Virus record (IMG/VR): IMGVR_UViG_3300028025_001393
Location: 1 to 35,609 of that record
Direction: 5' to 3' (one strand)
DNA: 35,609 bases
Source of the DNA: a virus
Part shown: piece after piece, positions 16,622-24,140 of the stretch
How the letters are laid out: each line of letters opens with the position of its first letter
How positions within the stretch are numbered: the first letter of the stretch is position 1
Made by a program: the position numbers and the translations under genes
The notes under the pieces: generated by a model
The model's input: only the letters and a program-made list of their open reading frames with translations
What the model was told of the DNA's origin: nothing
Database searches by the model: none

Positions 16622-17929
16622 ATGGCTATTTCTGATTACTTTAATGTTTTTGGTGTAGAAAACCCTGCTTATAGTGGATTGCTTGGCCCAGAACAAAGTG
16701 CAGGTCTTAGAAAATCATCAAATATTGCAGGATTACTAGGTGCTGCTAGTGCTTTAGCTGCTGGTACTAGTGGTCAAGGCCCTAGACGGTCTGCATTGCA
16801 AAACATTATTGGTGCTTTGGCTGGTGGTTATGGTGCTGCTGGTCAGCAATATCAGCAAGGTTTACAGAACTATGGTCAGACACAGCAATTAGCTTTACAG
16901 CAGCGTCAGCAAGCTGGTGTACAGGCTATGAAGATGAAGTATCCAGACTTGGCTGATGAGTTTGATACTAACCCTGCTGGTGCTTTCCGTATCGTTTCAG
17001 AGCGTGAGGCTGCATTACGTAAGCCTACAACAGTTGGTGAAGGTCAGACTTTAGTTGATCCTACTGGTAAGGTTCTTTTCCAAAGCCCAATAGGTAGAAA
17101 AAAGAATACGGCTGTAGTTGGTAATGTGTTGATCGATTTAGATACTGGACAACCAATTTATCAAGGACAACAAGATAGAAAAACTGCTGTTGTTAATGGG
17201 CAAGTAGTTGACACATCTACTGGTGAGGTTATTTTTGGTCAACCAACAGGTGATAGAACTTCTGAAATTAAAAACTATGAATACTATAAATCAACAGTTC
17301 CAGCAGGACAAAAAGTAAAAACTTTTGACCAGTGGTCAGAAAGCGCAAATAAAGGTACAACTGTAAATGTTATGCCTTCTGATAAGAAATTTGGTGAGGC
17401 TTTTGGTACAGCTACTGCTGGTGCAGTCGAAAGTACATTTAATAAAGCTCAATCAGCTCAAAACACATTATCTACTATTGCAACTATTAAGCCTTTAATT
17501 GAAGGTAATGTATTTTCTGGCCCATTATCTAGCTCTGAAGCGACAATTAGTCGTTTAGGTTCCAAGTTTGGTATTACTTCAGGCACTACTCAGGAAAAGT
17601 TAAATGCTACAACTCAAGCAATGCAAGGCTTGGCTCAGTTAGAGTTACAAGCTGCTGAAGCTATGAAAGGTCAAGGAGCCATTACTGACTTTGAGCGTAC
17701 TTTGATTGCTAGGGCTGCTGGTGGTGATTTAGCTAAACTTACCCAAAAAGAAGTTTTGGGATTACTTGGTGCATTAGAAAAGGTATCAAAAAAGAAAATA
17801 ACAACTCATAAGACTAATTTAGAGCGTCTACGCAAGCGTCCAGATACTAGTGGATTAGCTGATTTTTATGAGTTAGAGACTCCTCAACCAAAATTAAAAT
17901 TCAATCCTGCAACTGGAAAGGTTGAATAA
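16622..17929 (+). CDS. Internal virion / DNA ejection protein candidate
   Basis: A 435-residue protein with an Ala/Gly-rich start (GLLGAASALAAGTSGQGP), a Gln-rich helix (QQYQQGLQNYGQTQQLALQQ, about 78-98), a conserved middle (AMKMKYPDLADEFDTNPAG) and repeats of a short beta motif (GEGQTLVDPTGKVLF, VGNVLIDLDTGQPIY, VNGQVVDTSTGEVIF). The C-terminal 180 residues are helical. It has the character of podovirus internal proteins that leave the capsid with the DNA. The stop overlaps the next ATG. Confidence 0.7.
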   Translation: MAISDYFNVFGVENPAYSGLLGPEQSAGLRKSSNIAGLLGAASALAAGTSGQGPRRSALQNIIGALAGGYGAAGQQYQQGLQNYGQTQQLALQQRQQAGVQAMKMKYPDLADEFDTNPAGAFRIVSEREAALRKPTTVGEGQTLVDPTGKVLFQSPIGRKKNTAVVGNVLIDLDTGQPIYQGQQDRKTAVVNGQVVDTSTGEVIFGQPTGDRTSEIKNYEYYKSTVPAGQKVKTFDQWSESANKGTTVNVMPSDKKFGEAFGTATAGAVESTFNKAQSAQNTLSTIATIKPLIEGNVFSGPLSSSEATISRLGSKFGITSGTTQEKLNATTQAMQGLAQLELQAAEAMKGQGAITDFERTLIARAAGGDLAKLTQKEVLGLLGALEKVSKKKITTHKTNLERLRKRPDTSGLADFYELETPQPKLKFNPATGKVE

Positions 17930-19839
17930 TGGCTAAGACTGTTGAAATACCTGGCGTTGGAGAAGTTGAGTTTCCTGACTCAATGTCTAATGATGAAATA
18001 GCTAATGTTATTAAATCAGGTATGCAGGGTTCTGTAATGGCTCCTCCTGTGCCATTTTCACCTAGAGCAGAGGCATTAAGATCGGCTGCTGGTGGTGCTA
18101 CGCTTGGATTTGGTGAGGAAATAGAGTCTGCTTTACGAACTGGTGCTATTTCAGGCCCACAATATGAAGAACTACGTAATACATTAAGAGCACAGCAAAA
18201 AGAATTCCAAAAAGAATATCCTGTAACTGGAACTGTTACAGAGTTTGGCGGTGCTTTGGCTACTCCATTGGGTGCATTTAAAGCATTAGGTCGTGCTGCT
18301 CCTGCCGTACAACAAGCTATTACAGGTACGACAATACCTGGGCAAATTGCTAGAGGTGCAGCTACAGGTGGAGTTACAGGTGCTTTAACTGGTGCGGGCA
18401 CTGCTGAGACTGATGTTGGCGGTAAAGCATTAGAAACTGGTGTATTTGGTGCTGCATTAGGTGGTACGGTTCCATTGGTTCTACGTGGTGCTGGTAATGT
18501 AATTAAGAATGTATTAACTGCATCTGGAGTTGGTGACCAACCTGGTGCTGCTTCTAAGATGATAGCTAATGCGTTACAGAAAGAGAATCTAACTACTCAA
18601 GAAGCTGCTCAACTACTTGACGAAATGGAGCGTGTTGGCGTTCCTCGTCCTGTATTAGCTGATCTTGGTAAGAGTTTGCAGGACTTGGCTTATTCTGCGT
18701 ATGTCGTTCCATCAGGTCAAAAAGCAACAACAGCTAGATTTCTAGAATCAAGAATGATCGATCAGCCTAGCGACATTGTTAAAGGTTTGGTTGAGAAAGC
18801 TGGTCTAGGCAAGAATGTTAATGGATATGAGTATTTGCAATTCTTAGCGGAGAATCAAAAGTCCGCTGCTAGTGCTAAATATCCATTAGCTTATAGCAAG
18901 GCTATTGATGCTAGAGACTTTCGTAAATATGTAGACCGTCCTGTATTCCAAGACGCATATAAAGAGGCTCAAAAACGCGCTGGAGTCTATGGCGATACAT
19001 TGCCAGATTTAGAGCAAATTAAAAATTCTCAATTCGTTCCTACAGATATATTGCATCAAATAAAGATAGGTCTTGATCGTATTGTAGAAGGTGAGACGGA
19101 CTCTATTACAAAGAAAATGACATCGTATGGGCGAGATGTTTCTAATGTTAAGCGTGAGTTTAATGATCTTATAAAAGCTAAAAATACAGATTACGCTAAA
19201 GCTAATGCTGAATTTGCTGATAATGAGCGTATTAAATCTGCATTTGAAACAGGTGAAAAGTATCAAAAACTTGAATACAAACAAGCATTAGATAATCTTA
19301 AAAAGATGAATGATTCTGAAAAAGAAGCATTTCGTTTAGGTATGATGTCTGACGTAAATTCTCGTCTTGAGAACTTTAAAGGTGGTGATTTTACTCGTCA
19401 AATATTTAAGAGTGATAAGCAAAAATCATTACTTCGTTATGCGTTTACTAATCAGGCTCAATATAATGACTTTGTTAAGTATGTTGATGCTCTTGAAAGT
19501 CAGACTAAAACAGCAAAATCATTAATGGGTGGTTCTCAGACTGGTGAGCGATTGTCAACAAGTCAAGGTGCTGCTGAGTTAGGTTCATTAGCTCAGAATT
19601 ACGCTAGAGGTGGATTAACTGGTGTAGCTATGGACATTGCTCGTCAGGGATTAGCAAGAACTAAAGGTATTAGCGGTGAAACTTCAGCAGAACTTCAAAA
19701 GCGATTATTTACAACTGATCCTATTGAACAAAGAGCTATTCTCGATGAATTACGTCGCAGAACTCAAGGAATGAAACCAATTGGGGTAGTACCTGGTGCG
19801 GCTGCTTTGGGTACTGTGACAGGGCTATTAGGTCAATAA
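17929..19839 (+). CDS. Large internal virion / DNA transfer protein candidate
   Basis: A 636-residue protein starting MAKTVEIPGVGEVEFPDSMS. This module (beta hairpin, then FPDSMSNDEI and a short helix) is common at the N-terminus of phage internal proteins. Residues 80-180 are Ala/Gly-rich with zipper-like segments (GGALATPLGAFKALG, GGVTGALTGAGTAE). The rest is a long charged helical body. It is the last of the putative ejection proteins. No lytic transglycosylase motif is visible, unlike in some homologous modules. Confidence 0.72.
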   Translation: MAKTVEIPGVGEVEFPDSMSNDEIANVIKSGMQGSVMAPPVPFSPRAEALRSAAGGATLGFGEEIESALRTGAISGPQYEELRNTLRAQQKEFQKEYPVTGTVTEFGGALATPLGAFKALGRAAPAVQQAITGTTIPGQIARGAATGGVTGALTGAGTAETDVGGKALETGVFGAALGGTVPLVLRGAGNVIKNVLTASGVGDQPGAASKMIANALQKENLTTQEAAQLLDEMERVGVPRPVLADLGKSLQDLAYSAYVVPSGQKATTARFLESRMIDQPSDIVKGLVEKAGLGKNVNGYEYLQFLAENQKSAASAKYPLAYSKAIDARDFRKYVDRPVFQDAYKEAQKRAGVYGDTLPDLEQIKNSQFVPTDILHQIKIGLDRIVEGETDSITKKMTSYGRDVSNVKREFNDLIKAKNTDYAKANAEFADNERIKSAFETGEKYQKLEYKQALDNLKKMNDSEKEAFRLGMMSDVNSRLENFKGGDFTRQIFKSDKQKSLLRYAFTNQAQYNDFVKYVDALESQTKTAKSLMGGSQTGERLSTSQGAAELGSLAQNYARGGLTGVAMDIARQGLARTKGISGETSAELQKRLFTTDPIEQRAILDELRRRTQGMKPIGVVPGAAALGTVTGLLGQ

Positions 19840-19849
19840 AGGTTAAATC

Positions 19850-20902
19850 ATGGCAAAGAACAAAATATCTGAATGGAGTAATGTTCCTTCAAATAACACC
19901 GATGTTGGTGATATTAATATTGCGGAAGGTTGTGCTCCTAGCAATATAAACAATGCGCTACGAGAAATTATGGCGCAAGTTAAGGATATGCAAACCGGAG
20001 CAGATGCCGATAACTTTGTTGTTGGCGGTGCAATGACTTGTACAGGTGCTGCTGTATTTTCTAGCACTGTATCTATCGGTACTGCTTTAGCGGTTACTAG
20101 TGGTGGTACAGGTTTAGCTACTCTAGCTGCTGGTGATATTTTATATGCTAGTGGTGCGAATACTTTAGCTAAATTGGCTACTGCTAGCACGACAACTAGC
20201 GTTCTATTGTCAGGTAATACAGCTCCTACGTGGGGTAAGGTTGCTTTAGCTTCTGCTGTATCTGGAACATTACCAGTAGCTAATGGCGGTACAGGTCAGA
20301 CATCAGCATCTGCGGCTATTAATGCGCTTGTGCCTACTCAGACAAGTAATTCAGGTAAGTATCTAAAGACAGACGGTACTAGCGTATCGTGGGAAGATGT
20401 CACTGCTGGCGGTGTAGGAACGGTTACTTCGGTCGCATCTGGTAACGGTATGAACTTCACCACAATCACAGGCACTGGTACTGTGACAATGGGTACTCCT
20501 AGCACGTTGACTAGCTCTACTTCAAATGCAGTTACAGCGACATCTCATACTCATGCGGTTACTTTCCCAAATACAATAACAAGCGTTAATGGTGCTTCTA
20601 CTGGAGCTATAACAGTAACTTATGCTATTAATGCTAGTGCTGAATATGGTGCTGTTGGAACGTATGCTTTCTTGGCTTTAGTAAATACGGCTGGTATTAT
20701 TGAAGGCGGAACATACGCAGGAGCTGATTTACGTCCTGCTGGTTTGCATACAGCATCTACAACATTCCAGAACGACACAACAGCTAGTACAGACCTTACT
20801 AATGGTTCTACTGCGCTTAGTGGCACTTGGAAGGCTATGGGTAGGTCTAATGCTTCAACTGCAACTCGTTATAGAGCGACATTGTTTCTTAGAATCTCAT
20901 AA
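19850..20902 (+). CDS. Tail fibre protein
   Basis: A 350-residue protein. The N-terminus has NNTDVGDINIAEGCAPSNINNALREIMAQVKDMQTG, the phage fibre attachment module (landmarks: IAEGCAPSNINNALRE at about 25-40). Then come fibre-shaft repeats typical of trimeric fibres, with ALAVTSGGTGLATLAAGDIL, TLPVANGGTGQTSASAAI and SNSGKYLKTDGTSVSWED. The C-terminus is a beta-rich tip. It is separated by 10 bases from the preceding gene and joined by TAATG to the following one. Confidence 0.86.
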   Translation: MAKNKISEWSNVPSNNTDVGDINIAEGCAPSNINNALREIMAQVKDMQTGADADNFVVGGAMTCTGAAVFSSTVSIGTALAVTSGGTGLATLAAGDILYASGANTLAKLATASTTTSVLLSGNTAPTWGKVALASAVSGTLPVANGGTGQTSASAAINALVPTQTSNSGKYLKTDGTSVSWEDVTAGGVGTVTSVASGNGMNFTTITGTGTVTMGTPSTLTSSTSNAVTATSHTHAVTFPNTITSVNGASTGAITVTYAINASAEYGAVGTYAFLALVNTAGIIEGGTYAGADLRPAGLHTASTTFQNDTTASTDLTNGSTALSGTWKAMGRSNASTATRYRATLFLRIS

Positions 20903-21303
20903 TGCAATACAGAAACCCTGTTTACACTGCTGATGGAAGAATAAATTGTGAGATAAACCATAGTCATTATGGTTGGATTCCATTTACTGCTGATGCTAAC
21001 GATATTGAAAATCATGGTAAAGAATTATTTGATGCCATATTAAAAGATGGTGGCGTTAAAGATTATGAAAAGCCAGACAATTTAAGTGAAATAGTTAAAG
21101 CAGAAAGAGATGCTTACATGGAAAAGATTGAACTTACAGATCAGCAGATAGACCATATCGCAGAGAAAGCAGCCGAGGTAGCTTTTAAAAAGATATACGA
21201 AGAAGTAGGCCGCTCTGTCGTTAAGAAGATATTCTGGATTGTTGGTGCTGGTGCTCTAGGTTTACTTTTCTGGATGGCTGGTAGCGGTCAATTGCCTAAG
21301 TAA
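20902..21303 (+). CDS. Two-part protein: tail-associated N-terminal domain fused to a holin-like membrane domain
   Basis: A 133-residue protein. The first 45 residues (YRNPVYTADGRINCEINH, then YGWIPFTADANDIE) resemble small proteins or domains encoded after fibre genes. From Met73 (ATG at 21118) the rest resembles a separate small phage membrane protein: LTDQQIDHIAEKAAEVAFKK, then VVKKIFWIVGAGALGLLFWMAG as a membrane segment at about 109-127. An AAAGAGA lies 5 bases before the internal ATG, so a 61-residue product might also be made. The membrane part fits a holin-like factor at the start of the lysis block. Confidence 0.7.
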   Translation: MQYRNPVYTADGRINCEINHSHYGWIPFTADANDIENHGKELFDAILKDGGVKDYEKPDNLSEIVKAERDAYMEKIELTDQQIDHIAEKAAEVAFKKIYEEVGRSVVKKIFWIVGAGALGLLFWMAGSGQLPK

Positions 21304-21305
21304 AT

Positions 21306-21998
21306 GTGGATCCGTTTACACTTCTTGCGCTTGCGAATGCTGCTGTTAGTGCCTGTAAACAAGGCTGCAAGTTATATAAAGACATTAAAGGTGCGGCTGG
21401 AGATGTTAAGGAAGTCTTAGATGATTTAAAAGTCCAATTTTCTAAGATACCTAACCCTAGTAACCAGCAAAAAATACAGTTTAACGAAGAAGTACAGAGG
21501 GTTCAGCATATAGCTAAGGCTGATCCTAACGATACGATTACTCAGATTGGTGACCATTTAGGCAAGTTCTTTGATGTATTAGACCAGATTGAAAACATAT
21601 TCTGGGATGAAGAAAAGAATGCTAAACAGGTATACAAGGGCGAGTTATCGGTTAGTCGTAGAGCACTTCAGAGAGTATTGATTAGATCGCGTTTAGACCA
21701 GCTACAAGCCGAGATCAGAGAGGAGATGGTATATAACACTCCTCCAGAATTAGGCGACTTGTGGACTCGTTTTGAGAAGATGCGTGATAAAGTATTAGCA
21801 GAGCAGAAAGTAGCAAAAGATCAAGAATTAAGAGATATACAAAAAGCCGAAGCTAAAAAACGCAGAATGATTAGGGAGATAAAAGAACAGATTACCTATT
21901 TTGGTGCTGTTCTTTTTGTCACATTATGGCTAGTAAGCGTCCTAGTGATGATAAGGATGAGCCACACGTACCGTGGACTCTCTTGGTATGTTTATTAG
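21306..21998 (+). CDS. Conserved phage protein with C-terminal membrane segment
   Basis: A 230-residue protein. The start must be GTG at 21306, as no ATG in frame precedes MDPFTLLALANAAVSACKQG, a recurrent phage N-terminus. The body is helical and charged (KGAAGDVKEVLDDLKVQFSK; AEAKKRRMIREIKEQ). A membrane segment GAVLFVTLWLVSVLVMI lies near 200-218, close to the C-terminus. The last 73 bases overlap the next gene in another frame. Position beside the lysin suggests a lysis or membrane role; the function is unknown. Confidence 0.7.
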   Translation: MDPFTLLALANAAVSACKQGCKLYKDIKGAAGDVKEVLDDLKVQFSKIPNPSNQQKIQFNEEVQRVQHIAKADPNDTITQIGDHLGKFFDVLDQIENIFWDEEKNAKQVYKGELSVSRRALQRVLIRSRLDQLQAEIREEMVYNTPPELGDLWTRFEKMRDKVLAEQKVAKDQELRDIQKAEAKKRRMIREIKEQITYFGAVLFVTLWLVSVLVMIRMSHTYRGLSWYVY

Positions 21999-22171
21999 TA
22001 ATGGCTTTGGTTTTTGTCATTGCTTTGCCTATAGTTGGCATTACGTTAATGGATGCTAATAACGCTACGAATGCTGCGTTGACTGAAGTTAGGCGTATGC
22101 GTGAACTAAGATTACAAATACTGAAGGAAAGAGATGATTACCGTCAGTCAGTTGAAACAACTACTCCCTAA
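21926..22171 (+). CDS. Small single-span membrane protein, holin candidate
   Basis: An 81-residue protein with a charged N-terminus (KRPSDDKDEPHVP), one membrane segment WTLLVCLLVMALVFVIALPI at about 17-36 and a charged C-terminal helix (EVRRMRELRLQILKERDD). It overlaps the preceding gene by 73 bases and the endolysin gene by 38 bases. Its ATG has no strong ribosome-binding site, so it may depend on coupled translation. Size, topology and position fit a pinholin or holin-like protein, but the charge pattern is not decisive. Confidence 0.65.
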   Translation: MASKRPSDDKDEPHVPWTLLVCLLVMALVFVIALPIVGITLMDANNATNAALTEVRRMRELRLQILKERDDYRQSVETTTP

Positions 22172-22754
22172 GAATCCGTATGTCGAGCACTGGCATCATG
22201 CCTTAGAGCAGTTATTCCCCGATTACGATATTAATACGCCTAAACGTATGGCTGCTTTTATCGCTCAATGTGCTCATGAGTCTGGTGGTTTTATGATTCT
22301 TAAAGAGAATCTAAACTATAAGGCTGCGACTCTCCGCAAGATATTCCCTAAGTACTTCCCTAACGATCAAATAGCTCAGGATTACGCATCTCGTCCTAAC
22401 AAGCAGGTTGCCATAGCGTCTAAGGTTTACGCTAACCGTATGGGTAATGGCGATGAGGCTAGCCAAGAGGGGTGGAAATTTTGCGGACGAGGATTAATCC
22501 AGCTTACTGGCAAGTCTAACTATCAAGCGTTTGCAGACTCGTTAGAGATGAACATTAACGATGTACCAGAGTATCTAGCCACGTTTGAAGGTGCTGCTCA
22601 GTCTGCTTGCTGGTTTTGGGAGACGAATAAGCTAAATCAATGGGCTGATGCTGGTGACATTCTTACGCTAACGAAACGTATTAACGGAGGCACAATTGGA
22701 CTTGAAGATCGTAAGAAACATTATGAGCACGCTCTTCATGTGCTTGGTGCTTAG
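22134..22754 (+). CDS. Endolysin, glycoside hydrolase family 19
   Basis: A 206-residue lysin that cleaves the peptidoglycan glycan chain. GH19 signatures are clear: AQCAHESGGF with catalytic Glu49, CGRGLIQLTGKSNY at about 112-125, and TKRINGGTIGLEDRKKHY near the end. It has no signal peptide, so it would need a holin to reach the wall. An AAGGAA lies 5 bases before the ATG. Its 3' end contains the start of a lipoprotein gene. Confidence 0.94.
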   Translation: MITVSQLKQLLPKNPYVEHWHHALEQLFPDYDINTPKRMAAFIAQCAHESGGFMILKENLNYKAATLRKIFPKYFPNDQIAQDYASRPNKQVAIASKVYANRMGNGDEASQEGWKFCGRGLIQLTGKSNYQAFADSLEMNINDVPEYLATFEGAAQSACWFWETNKLNQWADAGDILTLTKRINGGTIGLEDRKKHYEHALHVLGA

Positions 22755-22890
22755 TGCTTGTGAAGATAGGTTTCGATATAAGTGTCAAGACCCTGCTAAC
22801 TGGGAGGCCACAGATTGTAAGCCACCTATATGTACGGCTACTCAAACCTGTCCTGACGATGTAACTAAACCTGAGAAGGTGGCTAAATGA
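22696..22890 (+). CDS. Small outer-membrane lipoprotein candidate
   Basis: A 64-residue lipoprotein starting at TTG 22696 inside the lysin gene; a perfect GGAGG at 22686-22690 lies 5 bases before it. The alternative ATG at 22723 has no such site. The signal is MDLKIVRNIMSTLFMCLVLS with lipobox LSAC and the modified Cys near residue 22. The mature part is Cys-rich and Pro-rich (CQDPANW, DCKPPICTATQTCPDD). It lies next to the spanin genes, but a classical Rz1 is found further on, so its role is open. Confidence 0.75.
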   Translation: MDLKIVRNIMSTLFMCLVLSACEDRFRYKCQDPANWEATDCKPPICTATQTCPDDVTKPEKVAK

Positions 22891-23315
22891 ACGAAGAAAG
22901 TCTAAATGCTTGGCTAAAGTTTGCCATTGGTATCTGCTTTTGCATGATCCTAATGATGATGGCTAGTCTGTCTATGTATAGTGTTGTATTTGTACAACAG
23001 CCAATGTCAGGTATGGCTCCTGCGGATAAACAGTTTTTCCTATTGCTATCAGATATGTCTAAGTACATTCTCGGTGCATTGGCTACGTTGATTGCCGTTA
23101 AAGGTAAGGATCAGTTCGTACCGCCTAATCTAACGACTCCTAAAGAGCGTGAAGATGCTATGAAAGGTGAGTCTAAACCTGCTCCTGTAATGACAACTAC
23201 CACAACTGTAGTACGTCAAGAGCCATCATTAGAATCAGTATCATCTGCTCCTATTGTATCTATGGGATTTGGCGGTAAACCTGCTCCACCTGCTGCACCA
23301 CAACCGGAGATTTAA
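22887..23315 (+). CDS. Two-span membrane protein, holin candidate
   Basis: A 142-residue protein starting in an ATGA overlap. Two hydrophobic segments are seen, WLKFAIGICFCMILMMMASL at about 10-29 and DMSKYILGALATLIAVKG at about 54-71, followed by a Pro/Thr/Val-rich soluble tail. A two-span topology with a short loop beside endolysin and spanin genes is consistent with a class II-like holin. Function inferred from topology and context only. Confidence 0.68.
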   Translation: MNEESLNAWLKFAIGICFCMILMMMASLSMYSVVFVQQPMSGMAPADKQFFLLLSDMSKYILGALATLIAVKGKDQFVPPNLTTPKEREDAMKGESKPAPVMTTTTTVVRQEPSLESVSSAPIVSMGFGGKPAPPAAPQPEI

Positions 23316-23317
23316 TT

Positions 23318-23482
23318 ATGCGATTTAATATCAGTATACTGACACTATTGGTAGCGTTTAGTGCTAATAGCTATGCAGGTGGGGAACTAAAGAAGGTTTG
23401 CCACGACGAAAAAGGCAAACAAGTCTGTAAAACTATCAAGGTTCATAAGAAGCTCGAAGGTACTAAAGTCCCTACTAAATGA
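23318..23482 (+). CDS. Small secreted protein with signal peptide
   Basis: A 54-residue protein with a GGAGA site at 23306-23310, 7 bases before the ATG. The N-terminus MRFNISILTLLVAFSANSYA is a clear signal peptide with cleavage likely after AYA-like NSYA (residue 20). The mature peptide is short, basic and Lys-rich with two Cys (VCHDEKGKQVCKTIKVHKK). It ends in an ATGA overlap with Rz. It may act in the periplasm during lysis; the family is not recognised. Confidence 0.72.
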   Translation: MRFNISILTLLVAFSANSYAGGELKKVCHDEKGKQVCKTIKVHKKLEGTKVPTK

Positions 23483-23958
23483 ATCCCTACTTTATAGCTG
23501 GTACTGTCCTAGCGGTGGCTTGTGCTTATGGTACAGGTCACTGGCAGGGCGATACAGCAGGTCAGGCTAAGGTACAAGCTCAATGGGATAAAGAGAAGGC
23601 TAAGTTAGCAGAGGAGTACGCTACTAGCGTATCTTTAATGCGTGAAAAAGAACAGGCAATGCAAAGTAATGCAGACAAGCTACGAGAGGACAAGAACCGT
23701 GAACTTAGAGAAGCTAATGCTCGTAATACCGCTTTGCTTAACAGCTTGCAGCACCGTCCAAACCGCACCGAGAGTAGTGGAGTGTCCCAGACTGCCAGTA
23801 ATGGAACAAACGGCTGTACCGGAAAAGAGCTTTACCGAGAGGATGGGGCTGTTCTTATCGGGATCGCTAGAGAAGCAGACGAACTCAGAATCAGTCTCAA
23901 GCAGTGCTACTCCCAATACGAAACCATTAGAAAAGAAATGAATGGCAAAAATCCCTGA
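23479..23958 (+). CDS. Rz: Inner-membrane spanin subunit Rz
   Basis: A 159-residue i-spanin. It has an N-terminal signal anchor (PYFIAGTVLAVACAYGTG, about 3-20), then a long charged coiled-coil (KEKAKLAEEYATSVSLMREK, continuing to about 95) and a C-terminal domain ending with CYSQYETIRKEM. It bridges to the Rz1 lipoprotein to fuse inner and outer membranes at the end of lysis. Rz1 is embedded in a +1 frame, as in lambda. Coupled by ATGA to the small secreted protein. Confidence 0.88.
   Translation: MNPYFIAGTVLAVACAYGTGHWQGDTAGQAKVQAQWDKEKAKLAEEYATSVSLMREKEQAMQSNADKLREDKNRELREANARNTALLNSLQHRPNRTESSGVSQTASNGTNGCTGKELYREDGAVLIGIAREADELRISLKQCYSQYETIRKEMNGKNP
23699..23941 (+). CDS. Rz1: Outer-membrane spanin lipoprotein Rz1, embedded in Rz
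   Basis: An 80-residue lipoprotein lying entirely inside Rz in the +1 frame. I choose GTG 23699 because GAGAGGA at 23684-23690 lies 8 bases upstream. The signal MNLEKLMLVIPLCLTAC ends in a good lipobox (LTAC, modified Cys17), followed by a Pro-containing mature part (APRVVECPRLPVMEQTAVPE). The gene extends to 23941, one base before the next ATG. Embedded architecture, lipobox and size identify it as Rz1. Confidence 0.85.
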   Translation: MNLEKLMLVIPLCLTACSTVQTAPRVVECPRLPVMEQTAVPEKSFTERMGLFLSGSLEKQTNSESVSSSATPNTKPLEKK

Positions 23959-24136
23959 TGACTGTATGCCAGCGTGTGTATCGTGTGCTTTCTTTCAAAT
24001 TGAACCTAAAGACGAACTAGGAATATGTAGACGTTACCCTCCTACATTATTTCAAATTGACAACGAATATGACAGTTGCTATCCTGTTACTGAGCGATCT
24101 GATTGGTGTGGTGAATTTATACGGAAAGTAAATTAA
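23942..24136 (+). CDS. Small cysteine-rich protein, metal-binding candidate
   Basis: A 64-residue protein with Cys at 8, 12, 15, 29, 46 and 56 in the pattern CMPACVSCAFFQ, GICRRYPP, CYPV and DWCGEF. This CxxC-FF...CRRYPP...DWCGEF layout is common among uncharacterised phage and prophage proteins and suggests zinc or Fe-S binding. It overlaps the end of Rz by 17 bases. The biochemical role is unknown. Confidence 0.72.
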   Translation: MAKIPDDCMPACVSCAFFQIEPKDELGICRRYPPTLFQIDNEYDSCYPVTERSDWCGEFIRKVN

Positions 24137-24140
24137 CATT

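Noticed and set aside
17901-18401. 166-codon - strand frame, the longest antisense frame in the window
   Set aside because: It lies wholly inside + genes that fit their neighbours, has a low-complexity Ala/Pro composition and no start signal.
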